Shown here one piece after another: positions 11,330-23,705 of a DNA stretch of 64,000 bases (positions within the stretch are counted from its first letter, which is position 1; every line of letters begins with the position of its first letter). This DNA is from Miscanthus floridulus (lineage: Eukaryota; Streptophyta; Magnoliopsida; Poales; Poaceae). The position numbers were made by a program, and so were the translations under genes. The stretch is taken from the NCBI RefSeq assembly GCF_019320115.1, contig NC_089598.1, positions 87,745,560 to 87,809,559 of the forward strand, written 5' to 3'. The notes under the pieces are model-generated. The model did not search any database and was not told where the DNA came from. It saw only the letters and a list, made by a program, of their open reading frames with translations.

Positions 11330-13379
11330 TTGAAAGCTCTAGTTTGGTTTCGATGAATTGATGAAACCCTAAGTGCTAACCTAGTTTATAAAAGTGATCA
11401 TGAGATAGGTAGCACTACTCCAAGTGGTGAAGCAAATGAAGATCATGACATGATGATGGTGTTGCCATGGTGATGATCAAGTGCTTGGACTTGGAAAAGA
11501 AGTAAAAGAAAAACAAAAGGCTCAAGGCAAAGGTATATGTGTTAGGAACCTTTTCGTTTCGGTGATCAAGACACTTAGCGAGTGTGATCACATTTAGGTT
11601 CGATAGCCATACTATTAAGAGGGGTGAAACTCATATCAAAATGCGGTTATCAAAGTGCCACTAGATGCTCTAACTTATTTCATATGCATTTAGGATCTAG
11701 TGGAGTGCTAACACCCTTAAAAACATTTGTGAAAATATGCTAACACATGTGCACAAGGTGATACACTTGGTGGTTGGCACATTTGAGTAAGGGTAGAGAA
11801 GATAGAGTTGAAAATAAGTTAGTCACGCTAGTCATAGAGTAACCAGATGCATCCGATATGTCTATCGCACGTGTCTGATATTTCATCCAGTCTCGGGGCA
11901 GTCTGACTGAAGTGACTGGATGCATCCAGTCGCCACACCAGACGCGATCGGTATTTGGACCCGAAGTGAGCGACTAAGTGAAAGTGACCGGACTCTAGTT
12001 AGGGGAGTGACCAGACTCTGATGAGTTACTATCCAGTGTCAGGTCAAAGTGAAATAGCTCGAAGCAGTGTCGTAGAGAGCGATCAGACGCGTCCGGTGTG
12101 AACCAGCGAGTCTTGGGTTTTCTGCGCTAAAATTGATCAGACTCTAGAAGCGTCCGGTCTGGTGTGACTGGACATGTCCAGTCGGCCCAGAGTGGCTCTA
12201 GAAGCTCTCTGGATTCAACCGGACGCTGCCTGTCCTGTGTTCGGTCGTCCACATAGGACGTGTCCAGTCGCGTGGTCCTCGTGGCAGCAATGGCTACTTC
12301 ATTTTGAATTGGACACATGGCGGTCAGGTAGCGACTGGACATTTCTAGTCGCCATACTGAACGTGTCTGGTATACACGATCGGTGCGTCCGGTGAACACG
12401 ACCTACGTGTCCGGTCGACGCGTAGTCAGCCCAATAATTAAGCCAACGGCTCTAAAGTTTGGGGTGTCTATAAATACCATTTGGCTGGCTCAAGCTCACT
12501 CTCTTGGCCATTTGTATGGACATAACAACCTTGTGAGCTTAGCCAAAGCCCTCCCACTCATCTCCATCATAGATTCATCATCTTTGTGAGATTAGGAGTG
12601 AATCCAAGTGCATTGCTTGAGTGTTTGCATCTAGAGGCACTTGGTGTTCGTGTTTCACTATGGGATTCACTTGTTACTCTTGGTGATTGCTGCCACCTAG
12701 ATAGCTTGGAGCAACAAGGATCATCGAGCAGAGGTTGGTGATTGTCTCCGACTCCGATCATGGTGATTGTGAGGGGTTATTGACCTTTCCCTGGCGAAGA
12801 GACAAAAGGTACTCTAGTGAATTGCTCATGGCTTGTGCGATCCTTATCTTGTGTTGGTTGTGTGGCACCCTATTGAGGGTTTGGCGTGTGCTACCAATTA
12901 GCGCGTGAACCTCCAAGTGAGTGAATCACCACAACGAGGACTAGCTTGTCGGCAAGCAAGTGAACCTCGGTAAAAAATCATTGTGTCATCATTTGATTCT
13001 GAGGTGTTTAGTCTTCATTGGTATTCATTCTTATAATTGATTGGTTCACTCCTCGACACGGTGGTATAACTATCTTGCTCTCTCTCTCTCTCTCTCTTCA
13101 TTACCGCAAACTAGTTATCAAGCTCTTTAGTGTAGTTAGTTGTGAGAGCTTATTAGTTTGGTTAGTATGGCTCTTTAGTTAGCTTTTAGTGTCATGACAT
13201 AGCCATTGTGTGGATAGAGACTATAGAAACTAGACTTGTGGTAGGTGGCTTGCATTTTTAGTAGGCTAGCGCAACACTCGTTTCGCCTCATATTTGTCTA
13301 ACCGGTTTGTTAAGTGTTGTTGTAGAATTTTTTAATAGACTATTCACCCCCCCCCCCCTCTAGCCATTAGGACCTTTCA
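11330..13379 (+). repeat. 5' LTR of the inner copia element
   Basis: 2,050 bp from TGAAAGCTCTAG to GGACCTTTCA. It carries a TATA-like CTATAAATA at about 12469-12477 and a dense field of CCGG-containing inverted motifs at about 11860-12420. Many of those sites are changed to CA or TG relative to the 3' LTR, the pattern expected from deamination of methylated cytosines. It is about 160 bp shorter than the 3' LTR, partly because its TC run (about 13077-13098) is shorter. Confidence 0.9.
12469..12477 (+). promoter_or_regulatory. Probable TATA box of the inner element 5' LTR
   Basis: CTATAAATA follows GGGGTGT and precedes a transcribed-like CA-rich stretch, with about 900 bp of LTR left. The same motif is kept in the 3' LTR at about 23030 (TCTATAAATACTA). 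Function is inferred from position only. Confidence 0.5.
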
Positions 13380-13381
13380 AG

Positions 13382-13394
13382 TGGTATCAGAGCT
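13382..13394 (+). other. Primer-binding site of the inner copia element
   Basis: TGGTATCAGAGCT begins two bases after the LTR end. It matches the initiator methionine tRNA 3' end at 12 of 13 positions. Confidence 0.88.
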
Positions 13395-13435
13395 GAGTAC
13401 ACCGTGATTTAAGGCTTAACAACCTTCAGTGTAAA

Positions 13436-14280
13436 ATGGCTCAAATCAATAAGACCAAGAAGCCACCCCAATTTGATGGCTCAAACTATCCCTATTGGAA
13501 GGCTAAGATGATAACTTATATCAAGTCAATCAATAGGAAGGTTTGGAGGGTGGTGGGGACCAAGATTGAGATTGATGATAAAGAGGCGTCCACCGCCATC
13601 GAAGAAATGCTTCTCCAAAATAATGACATTGCTCTTAGTGCCATCCATGATGCTTTGGATGAGAGAACATTTGAGCAAATCAAGAACATTGAGAGAGCTC
13701 ATGAGGCATGGAAAAGTTGGAGGAATCATTTGAGGGCACTCAAGCCATGAATGGTGCAAAGACAGACATTCTCAAAGAAAAGTTTGCAAGCTTCAAGATG
13801 AAGGAGATGAGAGTGTGCCAGAGATGTTCTATAGGCTTCAAGTGCTTGTAAATGATCTCAAAGCACTTGGAGAAGAGGTGAAGGACAAGGACTTCTCTCA
13901 CAAGTTCTTGAGATGCTTACCTTCAAGATTTGGCACATTGGTCACTATTCTAGTAAGAAGTGGTTTGGACACTATGACACCAAAACAAGTATTGGAAGAT
14001 ATAATGACCGATGATACATATAGAGATGATAATGAGAAGGAAGAAAAGAAGGAGAAGAAAGATGAGAAGAAGGATGACAAGAAGAAGAGTGTGGCATTCA
14101 AGGCCACATCATCCAAGGGCAAGGCAAAGTAAGACACATGAAGTGAAGATGATAGTTCATGAGATGATGATAAGAAGATGGCTCTTTTTGTCAAGAGATT
14201 TGGCAAGTTCATGGTGAAGAAAGGCTACCGTGCTAGAAGAAAGAAATCTTCATCCAAGAACAAGGAAGAGTCAAGAAGGT
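13436..14280 (+). pseudogene. Inner copia element: gag, N-terminal part
   Basis: The start MAQINKTKKPPQFDGSNYPY is a classic copia gag opening, 41 bp after the primer site. A gag/UBN2 region follows, with a frame change near 13720 and a second open stretch (13815-14132) containing VNDLKALGEEV and a Lys/Glu-rich basic region. The coding sequence is cut at 14280 by a solo LTR, immediately before the first zinc knuckle. It resumes at 16170. Confidence 0.85.
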
Positions 14281-16164
14281 TGAAAGCTCTAGTTTGGTTT
14301 TGGTGAATTGATGAAACCCTAAGTGCTAACCTAGTTTATCAAGTGATCATGAGATAGGTAGCATATTCCAAGTGATGAAGCAAATAAAGACCATGACATG
14401 ATGATGGTGATGCCATGGTGATGATCAAGTGCTTGGACTTGAAAAGAAGAAAGAGAAAAACAAAAGGCTCAAGGCAAAGGTATAAACGGTAGGAGCCATT
14501 TTGTTTTGGTGATCGAGACACTTAGTGAGTGTGATCACATTTAGGATCGATAGTCGTACTATTAAGAGGGTGAAACTCGTATCGAAATGCGGTTGTCAAA
14601 GTGCCACTAGATGCTCTAACTCATTGCATATGCATTTAGGATCTAGTGGAGTCCTAACACACTTGAAAATGTTTGTGAAAATATGTTAACACAAGTGCAC
14701 AAGGTGATACACTTTGTGGTTGGCACATTTGAGCAAGGGTGAAGAAGATAGAGTTGGAAAGGAGTTAGCCATGCTAGTCACGAAGTGATCGGATGCTAGT
14801 CTCAGTGGGACTAGTGCGTTCGGTCAATTATACAGCAAAGACGCTGGCGTTGGTCTTTGACCGGATGCTGGGTCACTTGGTGACCGGACGCTGACAGCGT
14901 GCGTCCGGTCCTGCTGATGTGGCAGCGCACAGAAGAGTCACCATGTGACTGGACGCTGGGTGAGTCCGGTCGAGCATGACCGGATGCGTCCGATCATGAA
15001 AAATCATTTCTGGATGCTTACTAGAAATGAACGGACGCTGAGGTCCAACGTCCGGTCACTTCGCAGCAGCACGTCCGGTCATCACTTGACCATTGGGATC
15101 AGGCGCTCAGTATTTAAAGAGAGGGGACACATGGCATGCATCGCACGACCAGACGTTGAGGTCCAGCGTGTGGTCAATATGACCGGAGCATCCGGTCACC
15201 CCGTGTTGTGCCTAGTGAAGTGGTACAATGGCTCTATTTCGTGGGGGCTCCCTATTTAAGCCCCATGGCCAGCTCAAGCTCACTCTTTTTGTCATTTGCA
15301 TTGACATAGCAACCTTATGAGCTTAGCCAAAGCCCTCCCACTCATCTCCATCATTGATTCATCATCTTTTTGAGATTGGGAGAGAATCCAAGTGCATTGC
15401 TTGAGTGATTGCATCTAGAGGCACTTGGTGTTAGTGTTTCGCTATGGGATTCGCTTGTTACTCTTGGTGGTTGCCGCCACCTAGATGGCTTAGAGCAGTG
15501 AGGATCGCCGAGCGGAGGGTGGTGATTGTCTCCGGCTCCGATCATAGTGATTGTGAGGGGTTCTTGACCTTTCCCCGGTGGAGAGCCAAAAGGTACTCTA
15601 GTGGATTGCTCATGGCTTGTGTGATCCTCATCTTGTGTTGGTTGTGCGGCACCCTATTGAGGGTTTGGCGTGTGATGCCAATTAGCGCGTGAACCTTCAA
15701 GTGAGTGAATCGCCACAACGAGGAGTAGCTTGCCGGCAAGCAAGTGAACCTCGGTAAAAAATCATTATATTCATCATTTGATTCCGAGGTGATTGGTTTT
15801 CATTAGTATTCACTCTTGTGATTGATTGGCTTCTTCCTCGACACAGCGGTATAAATAAATTGCTCACTCTCTTTACATTACCGCAAACTAGTTGTCAAGC
15901 TCTTTAGTGTAGCTAGTTGTGAGAGCTTGTTAGTTTGGTTAGTGTAGCTCTTTAGTTAGCCTTTGAGAGCACACTAACTTAGTATAGTGACATAAATTGT
16001 GTGAATAGAAACTATATAAATTAGAATCATGATAGGTGGCTCGCATTTTTAGTAGGTTAGCATAACACTTGCTTCGCCTCATAATTGTCTAACTGGTTTG
16101 TTAAGTGTTGTTGTAGAAATTTTTAATAGGCTATTCACCCCCCTCTAGCCATTAGGACCTTTCA
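14281..16164 (+). mobile_element. Solo LTR of the copia family inserted in the inner gag
   Basis: 1,884 bp from TGAAAGCTCT to GGACCTTTCA with no internal region, flanked by perfect 5-bp duplications AAGGT (14276-14280 and 16165-16169). Its middle part (for example GACCATTGGGATCAGGCGC and the TATTTAAGCCCC box near 15253) matches the outer element subfamily, not the inner host element. Solo LTRs arise by recombination between the two LTRs of a full element. Confidence 0.92.
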
Positions 16165-17362
16165 AAGGTGCTTCAATTGTGGAAGCTAGGATCATCTTGT
16201 TGCTCAATGCCCATACAATAGTGATAAAGATGATGACAAGAAGAACAAGAAGAAGGATGAGAAGGAAAAGAAAGAGAAGAAGGACAAGATGGCCCTCAAG
16301 AAGAAGAAGAAAGGTGGCTCATATGTAGTCACTCAGGATAGTGATGCTTTCTCAAGTGAAGATGACAAGACCACCAAGAACAAGGCACTTACAAGCATTG
16401 CTATCAATGAGAAGCCTTCTCTCTTCGACACTCCATCATGCTTCATGGCTAAGGCCACTAAGGTACAAACTTGTGATGATGGAAGTGATGAGGAACATGA
16501 TAATGAAAATGATAGTGATAGTGATGATGATGAACCCACTAAAGATGAATTATTTGACATGCTAGAAGATACTAAAGAACACTTTGACATTAAGAGAAGG
16601 GAATGCAAGAGCTTGAATAAGGAAGTAAAAGCCCTTAAGCAAGCTCTTGATGAGCTCAAAGCAACTCATGAGAGGCTAGAGGAAGCCCATGAGAAGCTTA
16701 GCAAGGCTCACAAGAAGTTTGAAAAAGCTCATTCTTCTTTGCTTAATGAACAAAATAAGAAGAAGCATGTTGAGACTTGTAATGTAGGATTAACTTGTGA
16801 CCTAATTAATGAATCATTGTCTATGCCTATCATTGTTGCTCCCACTAACCCTTCTTGTAGCACTTCTTCTTCCACCTCATCTAGTAGTGATGGTTTCACT
16901 TGTGATGCCTCACTAATGGTTGAGAATGAGACCCTCAAGGAGGTAAATGAGCTCACTCACACCTTGGCTAAGGCCTATGGTGGTGAGGACCGCTTGTTTA
17001 TGTGCTTGGGTAGCCAAAGAGCTTCTCTCTACAAAGAGAGATTAGGCTCTATCCCCAAGAAAGGCAAGGCGGCCTTTGCTCCTCACAAGACTAGTTTTAT
17101 GAAGAACAATGGTCGATTTTGCACTAGTTGCAAGCAAGTTGGTCATGTAGAGCAAAAGTGTATGAACAAGAAGTCACAAGCTAATGTATCCTCCATTAAG
17201 AATAATTCTTTCTATGTGCTTACTAAGGGTATAAATGGTGTGAAGGCTAAGTTCATTGGTGCACCATGGATGGGCTCCAAGAAGAAAGTCATTTGGGTAC
17301 CAAAGAGCTTAGTGATTAACCTTCAAGGACCCAAGAAAGTTTGGGTACCTAAAAAGAATTGA
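16165..17362 (+). pseudogene. Inner copia element: gag, C-terminal part
   Basis: The text resumes within the first zinc knuckle (CFNCGS-stop-DHLVAQC, one in-frame TAG). It then runs open from 16289 to 17362: a Lys-rich block, an acidic block, a coiled coil (about 16580-16760; AHEKLSKAHKKFEKAHSSL), a second CCHC knuckle (CTSCKQVGHVEQKC, near 17130) and the end motif VIWVPKSLVINLQGPKKVWV. The same end motif occurs in the gag-only element further right. Confidence 0.85.
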
Positions 17363-17379
17363 TCTTCTTTTGTAGGTCA

Positions 17380-18612
17380 ATTACAAAGCTAGAGGAAGGC
17401 ATTGGGTTCTTGATAGTGGGTGCACTCAACACATGACCGGTGATGCAAGAATATTCAACTCAATCAATACCAATGGCAATGATGGTTATGATAGTATCAC
17501 ATTTGATGACAATGGCAAAGGCAAGGTCAAAGGGCTTGGTAAGATTGTAATATCCAATGACATGAGCATATTCAATGTGTTGTTAGTAGAGAGCTTGAAC
17601 TTTAATTTGCTATCCGTGGCTCAATTGTGTGATCTTGGATTCAAATGCATATTTGGGGTAGATGGTGTAGAGATCATAAGTGTAGATGGCTCTAACTTGA
17701 TCTTCAAAGGTTTTAGATATGAGAATCTATACCTGGTTGATTTCAATGCTAGTGAAGCTAAATTATCTATATGTTTGTTCACTAAGTCTAGCATGGGTTG
17801 GTTATGGCATAGAAGGCTTGGTCATGTTGGAATGAAACAATTGAATAGATTGGTTAAGTATGACTTGGTTAGATTCTTGAAAGATGTTGTGTTTGAGAAG
17901 GATAAGCTTTGTAGCTCTTGTCAAGTCGGCAAATAAGTTGAAAACACCCATCCTAAGAAAAGCATGATGAGCACTAGTAAAGCACTTGAGTTGTTTCATA
18001 TGGATTTGTTTGGGCCAACACAATACACTAGCATCGGTGGAAATAAATATAGCTTTGTGATAGTGGATGATTATACTAGATACACTTGGGTATTCTTTCT
18101 AGTGGACAAAAGTAATGTGTGCAACATTCAAATCATTTGTCAAAGGCATTCATAATGAGTTTGAAACAACCATCAAGAGAGTTAGAAGTGACAATGGTAG
18201 TAAGTTCAAGAACACTAGAATTGATGAGTTGTGTGATGAATTTGGAATTAGACATCAATTCTTGGCCAAGTACACTCCACAATCAAATGGCCTTGTTGAG
18301 AGAAAGAATAAAACACTCATTGATATGGCAAGGTCTATGCTTAGTGAGTACAATGTAAGTCAATCTTTTTGGACCGAAGCTATCAACACAACTTGCTATT
18401 GTAGCAACCGCCTCTATTGTCACCCATTGAAATAGAAGATACCATATGAGCTCTTGAATGGTAGAAAGCCCAACATTACATATTTTTGAGTCTTTGGTTG
18501 CAAATGTTATATCTTGAATAAAGGCACCAGATTGGGTAAGTTTGATAAGAAATGTGATGAAGGATTTCTACTTGGATACTCAACCACTAGCAAAGCATAT
18601 AGAGTTTAGAAT
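17380..18612 (+). pseudogene. Inner copia element: protease and integrase
   Basis: The protease motif HWVLDSGCTQHMTGD starts near 17400. The GAG-pre-integrase zinc finger is at about 17800-17930 (WLWHRRLGHVG ... CSSCQ). The integrase core carries its three acidic positions in FHMDLFGP, VRSDNGSKF and GLVERKNKTL. The frame breaks near 17934 (stop), 18110 (frame change), 18436 and 18488 (stops). It is copia-type and not functional. Confidence 0.88.
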
Positions 18613-20591
18613 TTGGATAGTGGTACTCTTAAGGAAGTTTATGATATTGAATTAGATGAAACCAAGGGTTCACAAGAAGAGAATGAGAACTTGGAAGATG
18701 TTAGAGGCATTCAACTTTCAAATGTCATGAAAAACATGGATGTTGGTGAATTGAGGCCTTGGCAAATGAATGATGATGAAGATGATCAAGTGCAAGTGCT
18801 CTCTAACTCAAATGTGCAAGATAATACAAATCAAGCTAGTAAAAGTAGCTCTCATGATAATGAAAAAGATCAAGTGGCTAGTGCATCATCTCAACCCAAT
18901 GATCAAGCGAATGCAAGCAATCAACTTCAAATCCTCCAACCAACCAATATTGCAAGGGATCATCTATTGGACACTATAATTGGAGATATTTCTAGATGTG
19001 TACAAACAATATCAAGATTGACTTCATTTTATGAGTATTTTTCATTTGTGTCATCCATTGAACCAAAGAAGATAGATGAAGCATTGAAGGATATTGATTG
19101 GGTGAATGCTATGCATGAAGAATTGAATGATTTCCCAAGAAATTAAGTATGGAAATTAGTATAGAGACCAAAGGGACACAATGTGATTGGAACCAAATGG
19201 GTCTTTAGAAACAAGCAAGATCAAGATGGGATAGTAGTAAGGAACAAAGCAAGATTGGTAGCAAAGGATTTACACAAGTTGAAGGTCTTGACTTTGGAGA
19301 AATATATGCCGCGATTGCTAGATTGGAAGTAATTAGAATCTTGCTAGCCTATGCTTGTGCCCACAACATCAAACTCTATCAAATGGATGTCAAGAGTGCA
19401 TTTCTCAATTGTTACATAAATGAAGAAGTATATGTTGAGCAACCTCCCAGTTTTAAAGATGACGAGAAGCCCGACCATGTGTACAAGTTGAAGAAGGCAT
19501 TGTATGGCTTGAAGCAAGCACCTAGAGCATGGTATGAGAGATTGAGGGACTTCTTACTCTAAAGGGTTCATGATGGGCAAGGTTGACACCACTCTTTTCA
19601 TCAAGAAGATTGGAAAAGATTTATTTGTGTTGCAAATTTATGTTGATGACATCATATTTGGATCAACCAATCAAGACTTTTGTGAAGAATTTAGAAAGAT
19701 GATGGCTAATGAGTTTGAGATGTCCATGATTGGAGAGTTAAGTTACTTCCTTGGTCTTCAAATCAAGTAATTGAAGAATGGTATATTTGTGAGTCAAGGC
19801 AAGTATATCAAAGACATGCTCAAGAAGTTTGGCATGAGTGATAGCAAAGCCATTAGTGCACCAATGAGAACAAATGACAACTTGAATAGTGATGCAAGTG
19901 GTAATATGGTGGACCAAAAATTGTATCGATCTATGATTGGAAGCCTACTCTATGTGACCGCATCAAGGCCGGATGTGATGTATATTATATGCATGTGTGC
20001 AAGATTTCAAGCCTCACCAAGAGAAAGTCATTTGAAGGCTACAAAGAGAATATTGAGGTACTTAAAGCATACACAAAATATTAATTTGTGGTATCCGAAA
20101 GGAGCAAAGTTTGAGCTAGTTGGTTACTCTGATCGGATTATGCGGGATGCAAGGTTGAAAGGAAGAGCACCTCGGGCACATGTCAATTGTTGGGAAAATC
20201 ACTTGTTTCATAGTCATCAAAGAAGCAAAATAGTGTTACATCATCAACCGCCGAAGCCGAATACATATCTGCCGGTAGTTGTTGTGCACAAATACTTTGG
20301 ATGAAGGCCACCTTGAATGACTTTAGAATCAAGTTTAAGAAAGTGCCATTGCTATGTGACAATGAGAGTGCAATCAAGTTGACCAACAATTCGGTTCAAC
20401 TTGCAAGAACAAAGCACATTGATGTCCGCCGCCATTTCATAAGATATCACCAACAAAAAGGGGACATTTGCATTGAGAGTGTAGGCACCGAAGATCAACT
20501 TGCCGATATATTCACTAAGCCATTGGATGAGAAAAGGTTTTGCAAGCTAAGGAATGAGTTGAACATATTGGATTTCTTAAATATATGTTGA
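18613..20591 (+). pseudogene. Inner copia element: RT and RNase H
   Basis: An acidic linker (18613-19146) leads into RT with NVIGTKWVFRNKQDQDG, MDVKSAFLNCYI, ALYGLKQAPRAWYERL and the catalytic YVDDI box at about 19640. Breaks include a stop near 19144, a frame change near 19265, stops near 19560 and 19770, and a frame change near 20130. RNase H runs to the stop at 20589-20591 ([26 protein letters not shown]). It parallels the outer element domain for domain. Confidence 0.88.
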
Positions 20592-21768
20592 TGCACCCCC
20601 ACTTATATGACATGCCTCTCCTTTGAGTAATCCAAGGTAAACATTGATTGGCGTGGCATACAACCTTGTTAAGGACATGATTAATGCATCTAGTCATCTC
20701 TCACATTAAATAGGCTCATTCATAAAAATCAAATGATTTTAATGCTTGTATGGTACCACTATTGCTTCTATGCTTATTTTGGTCTAGTGGTAGCATATGA
20801 TATGTTTGTGGGCTTGTAAACCTAGTGTTTGATCTAGAAAATGAGCTCTAAATGTTTAACTCAACATGGTACAAGATAACCCTTATCTGAAGGTGTGAAG
20901 AAGCTTGTCCTTGGATCAAACCGAGAGAAATATCTTTGGCAAATGATCTAGATTGGACCAAATTTGGGAGAATGATCCTCACCCTATTGATTGACATTGA
21001 TAATCTTAACCTATCTACATTTTGAACCTTTGTGGTCATTGATGACAAAGGAGGAGAAAAACAAAGATATTAGTGTTAAGAGGAGAAATAGTGTACTAAG
21101 ATAGTGAAAAGACAACAAAGGGGGAAAGAAATAAAGATATAAGTGATAGGGGGAGAATTTGAAATAGGGGGAGAGATATGACAAAGGAAGGGGATCAATT
21201 AAAATTTTGAGCACACAAGTAGGGGGAGCAAGCTCATGAACTTATATGGTGCATTTGAATGTGCATTTCATATGTTTGCTTGCATGGCACAAGTTTTAAA
21301 TTTCAATATCCATGCTTGTGTGGTGTATGCTAGTTGTAGGTTTGGATCATGAAATGGAAAACTAGCATGCATAGGTTTAAGTAACTAGACTCATGCTCAC
21401 ATTATGAAAACTAGACCCTTACTTCTAATGTTGATCTCATAGGGTATTCTAGTTTTTGTGTATGTCTAGTTACTAATGGTGCTAAGGATGGTATATTGGT
21501 GCACTCCGATTGGTATCCCACTTCAAAGGTCCATCTTTTATACCTTAGCATCATTCGGTAGATATTGTCTTCTATATTTCCTATCTAAACATATGTGCAA
21601 GCTACAATTCAAACTCTTAGCATATATGTAGGGGGAGCAATTGCTACCATTTGGAGTTCATGAAACTTGTCCATATCCTTTTACACATGGTAAATATGCT
21701 TGGGCAAGCAACATGGATTCAATTAAATTTCAATTCATATCTTTGTGAAAGGGTTGTCATCAATTACC
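20592..21768 (+). other. 3' non-coding region of the inner copia element
   Basis: About 1.2 kb between RNase H and the polypurine tract, rich in GGGGGAG purine runs (for example 21120-21240). No open frame with env-like features (signal peptide, membrane segment, long ORF) is seen. Some Sire-lineage elements carry an env-like gene here; this copy does not show one. Confidence 0.7.
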
Positions 21769-21782
21769 AAAAAGGAGGAGAT
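21769..21782 (+). other. Polypurine tract of the inner copia element
   Basis: AAAAAGGAGGAGAT directly precedes the 3' LTR, whose first base is C instead of T (CGAAAGCTC at 21783). Confidence 0.85.
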
Positions 21783-22284
21783 CGAAAGCTCTAGTTTGGT
21801 TTTAGTGAATTGATGAAACCCTAAGTGCTAACCTAGTTTATCAAAGTGATCATGAGATAGGTAGCACTACTCCAAGTGGTGAAGCAAATGAAGATCATGA
21901 CATGATGATGGTGTTGCCATGGTGATGATCAAGTGCTTGGACTTGGAAAAGAATTAAAAGAAAAACAAAAGGCTCAAGGCAAAGGTATAAGTGGTAGGAG
22001 CCTTTTTGTTTCGGTGATCAAGACACTTAACGAGTGTGATCATATTTAGGTTCCATAGCCGTACTATTAAGAGGGGTGAAACTCGTATCAAAATGCGGTT
22101 ATCAAAGTGCCACTAGATGCTCTAACTTATTACATATGCATTTAGGATCTAGTGGAGTGCTAACACCCTTGAAAACATTTGTGAAAATATGCTAACACAT
22201 GTGCACAAGGTGATACAATTGGTGGTTGGCACATTTGAGCAAGGGTAGAGAAGATAGAGTTGAAAACAAGTTAGTCGTGCTGGT

Positions 22285-22985
22285 CATAGAGTGACCGGAC
22301 ACGTTTGGTATGTCTACCAGACATGTCCGGTATTTCATCCAGTGTCAGGGCAGTCTAACAGAAGTGACCGGATGCGTCCGGTTGCCACACCGGATGCGTC
22401 CGGTATTTGGACCCAAAGTGAATGACTAAGTGAAAGTGATCGAACTCTGGTCAGTGGAGTGACCGGATGCTAATGAGTTACTATTTAGCATCTGGTCAAA
22501 GTGAAATAGCTCGAAGCAGTGTCGCAGAGAGCGACCGAACGCGTTTGGTCGCCACACCGGATGCGTCTGGTGTGAACCAGCGAGTCTCGGGTTTTCTACG
22601 CTAAAATTGATCAGACTCTAGGAGCGTCCGGTCCGGTGTGACCGGAGGCGTCCGGTCAGCCCAGAGTGGGTCTCGGAGCTCTTTGGTCTCAACCGGGCAC
22701 TAAGTCTCCTGCATCCGGTCTAGAGTGACCGGACGCGTCCGGTCGGCCTAGAGCGGCTCTAGGAGCTCTCTGGACTCGACCAGACACTGCTCATCCTACA
22801 TCCGGTCATCCACACCGGACGTGTCCGGTCACGTGGTACTCATGGCAGCAATGACTAATTCATTTTGAATTGGACATGTGGCGGTCAGGTAGTGACCGAA
22901 CACGTCCGGTTGCCATACCGGACTTGTCCGGTATACACGACCGATGCGTCCGGTGAACATGACCTGCGCGTCCGGTCGACACGTA
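22285..22985. repeat. Palindromic CCGGAC/GTCCGG motif array in the LTR
   Basis: About ten imperfect units pair GACCGGACGC with GCGTCCGGTC in close inverted arrangement, with variable spacers. One unit, GACCGGACGCGTCCGGTC at 22727-22744, is a perfect 18-bp palindrome. The array lies in U3 upstream of the TATA-like box near 23030. It might bind a factor or be a methylation target; neither can be shown from sequence. Confidence 0.8.
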
Positions 22986-23637
22986 GTCAGCCCAATAATT
23001 GAGCCAATAGCTCTATTGTTTGGGGGTGTCTATAAATACTATTTGGCCGGCTCAAGCTCACTCTCTTGGCCATTTGCATGGACATAGCAACCTTGTGAGC
23101 TTAGCCAAAGCCCTCCCACTCATCTCCATCATAGATTCATCATCTTTGAGAGATTGGGAGTGAATCCTAGTGCATTGCTTGAGTGTTTGCATCTAGAGGC
23201 ACTTGGTGGTCGTGTTTCATTGCGGGATTCGCTTGTTACTCTTGGTGGTTGCCGCCACCTAGACAGCTTGGAGTAGCAAGGATCGTAGAGCAAAGGTTAG
23301 TGATTGTCTCCGGCTCTGATCATGGTGATGGTGAGGGGTTATTGACCTTTCCCCAGCGGAGAGCCAAAGATACTCTAATGAATTGCTCGTGGCTTGTGTG
23401 ATCCTCATCTTGTGTTGGTTGTGTGGCACCCTATTGAGGGTTTGGCGTGTGATGCCAATTAGTGCGTGAACCTCCAAGTGAGTGAATCACCATAACAAGG
23501 ACAAGCTTGCCGGTAAGCAAGTGAACCTCGATAAAAAAATCATTGTGTCATCATTTGATTTCGAGGTGTTTGGTCTTCATTGGCATTCATTCTTATGATG
23601 GATTAGTTCACTCCTCGACATGACGGTATAACTATCT

Positions 23638-23638
23638 T

Positions 23639-23703
<65 letters not shown>
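23638..23703. repeat. TC dinucleotide microsatellite
   Basis: About 31 uninterrupted TC units inside the 3' LTR. The partner LTR has only about 10 units at about 13077-13098. The difference arose after insertion, since both LTRs start identical. Confidence 0.9.

Positions 23704-23705
<2 letters not shown>

Noticed and set aside
20592..21768. Env-like gene after RNase H in the inner copia element
   Set aside because: No long open frame, signal peptide or membrane segment was found; only purine-rich non-coding sequence.
22285..22985. CRISPR-like or satellite interpretation of the CCGGAC repeats
   Set aside because: Units are inverted, irregular in spacing and inside LTRs, and the genome is plant nuclear.
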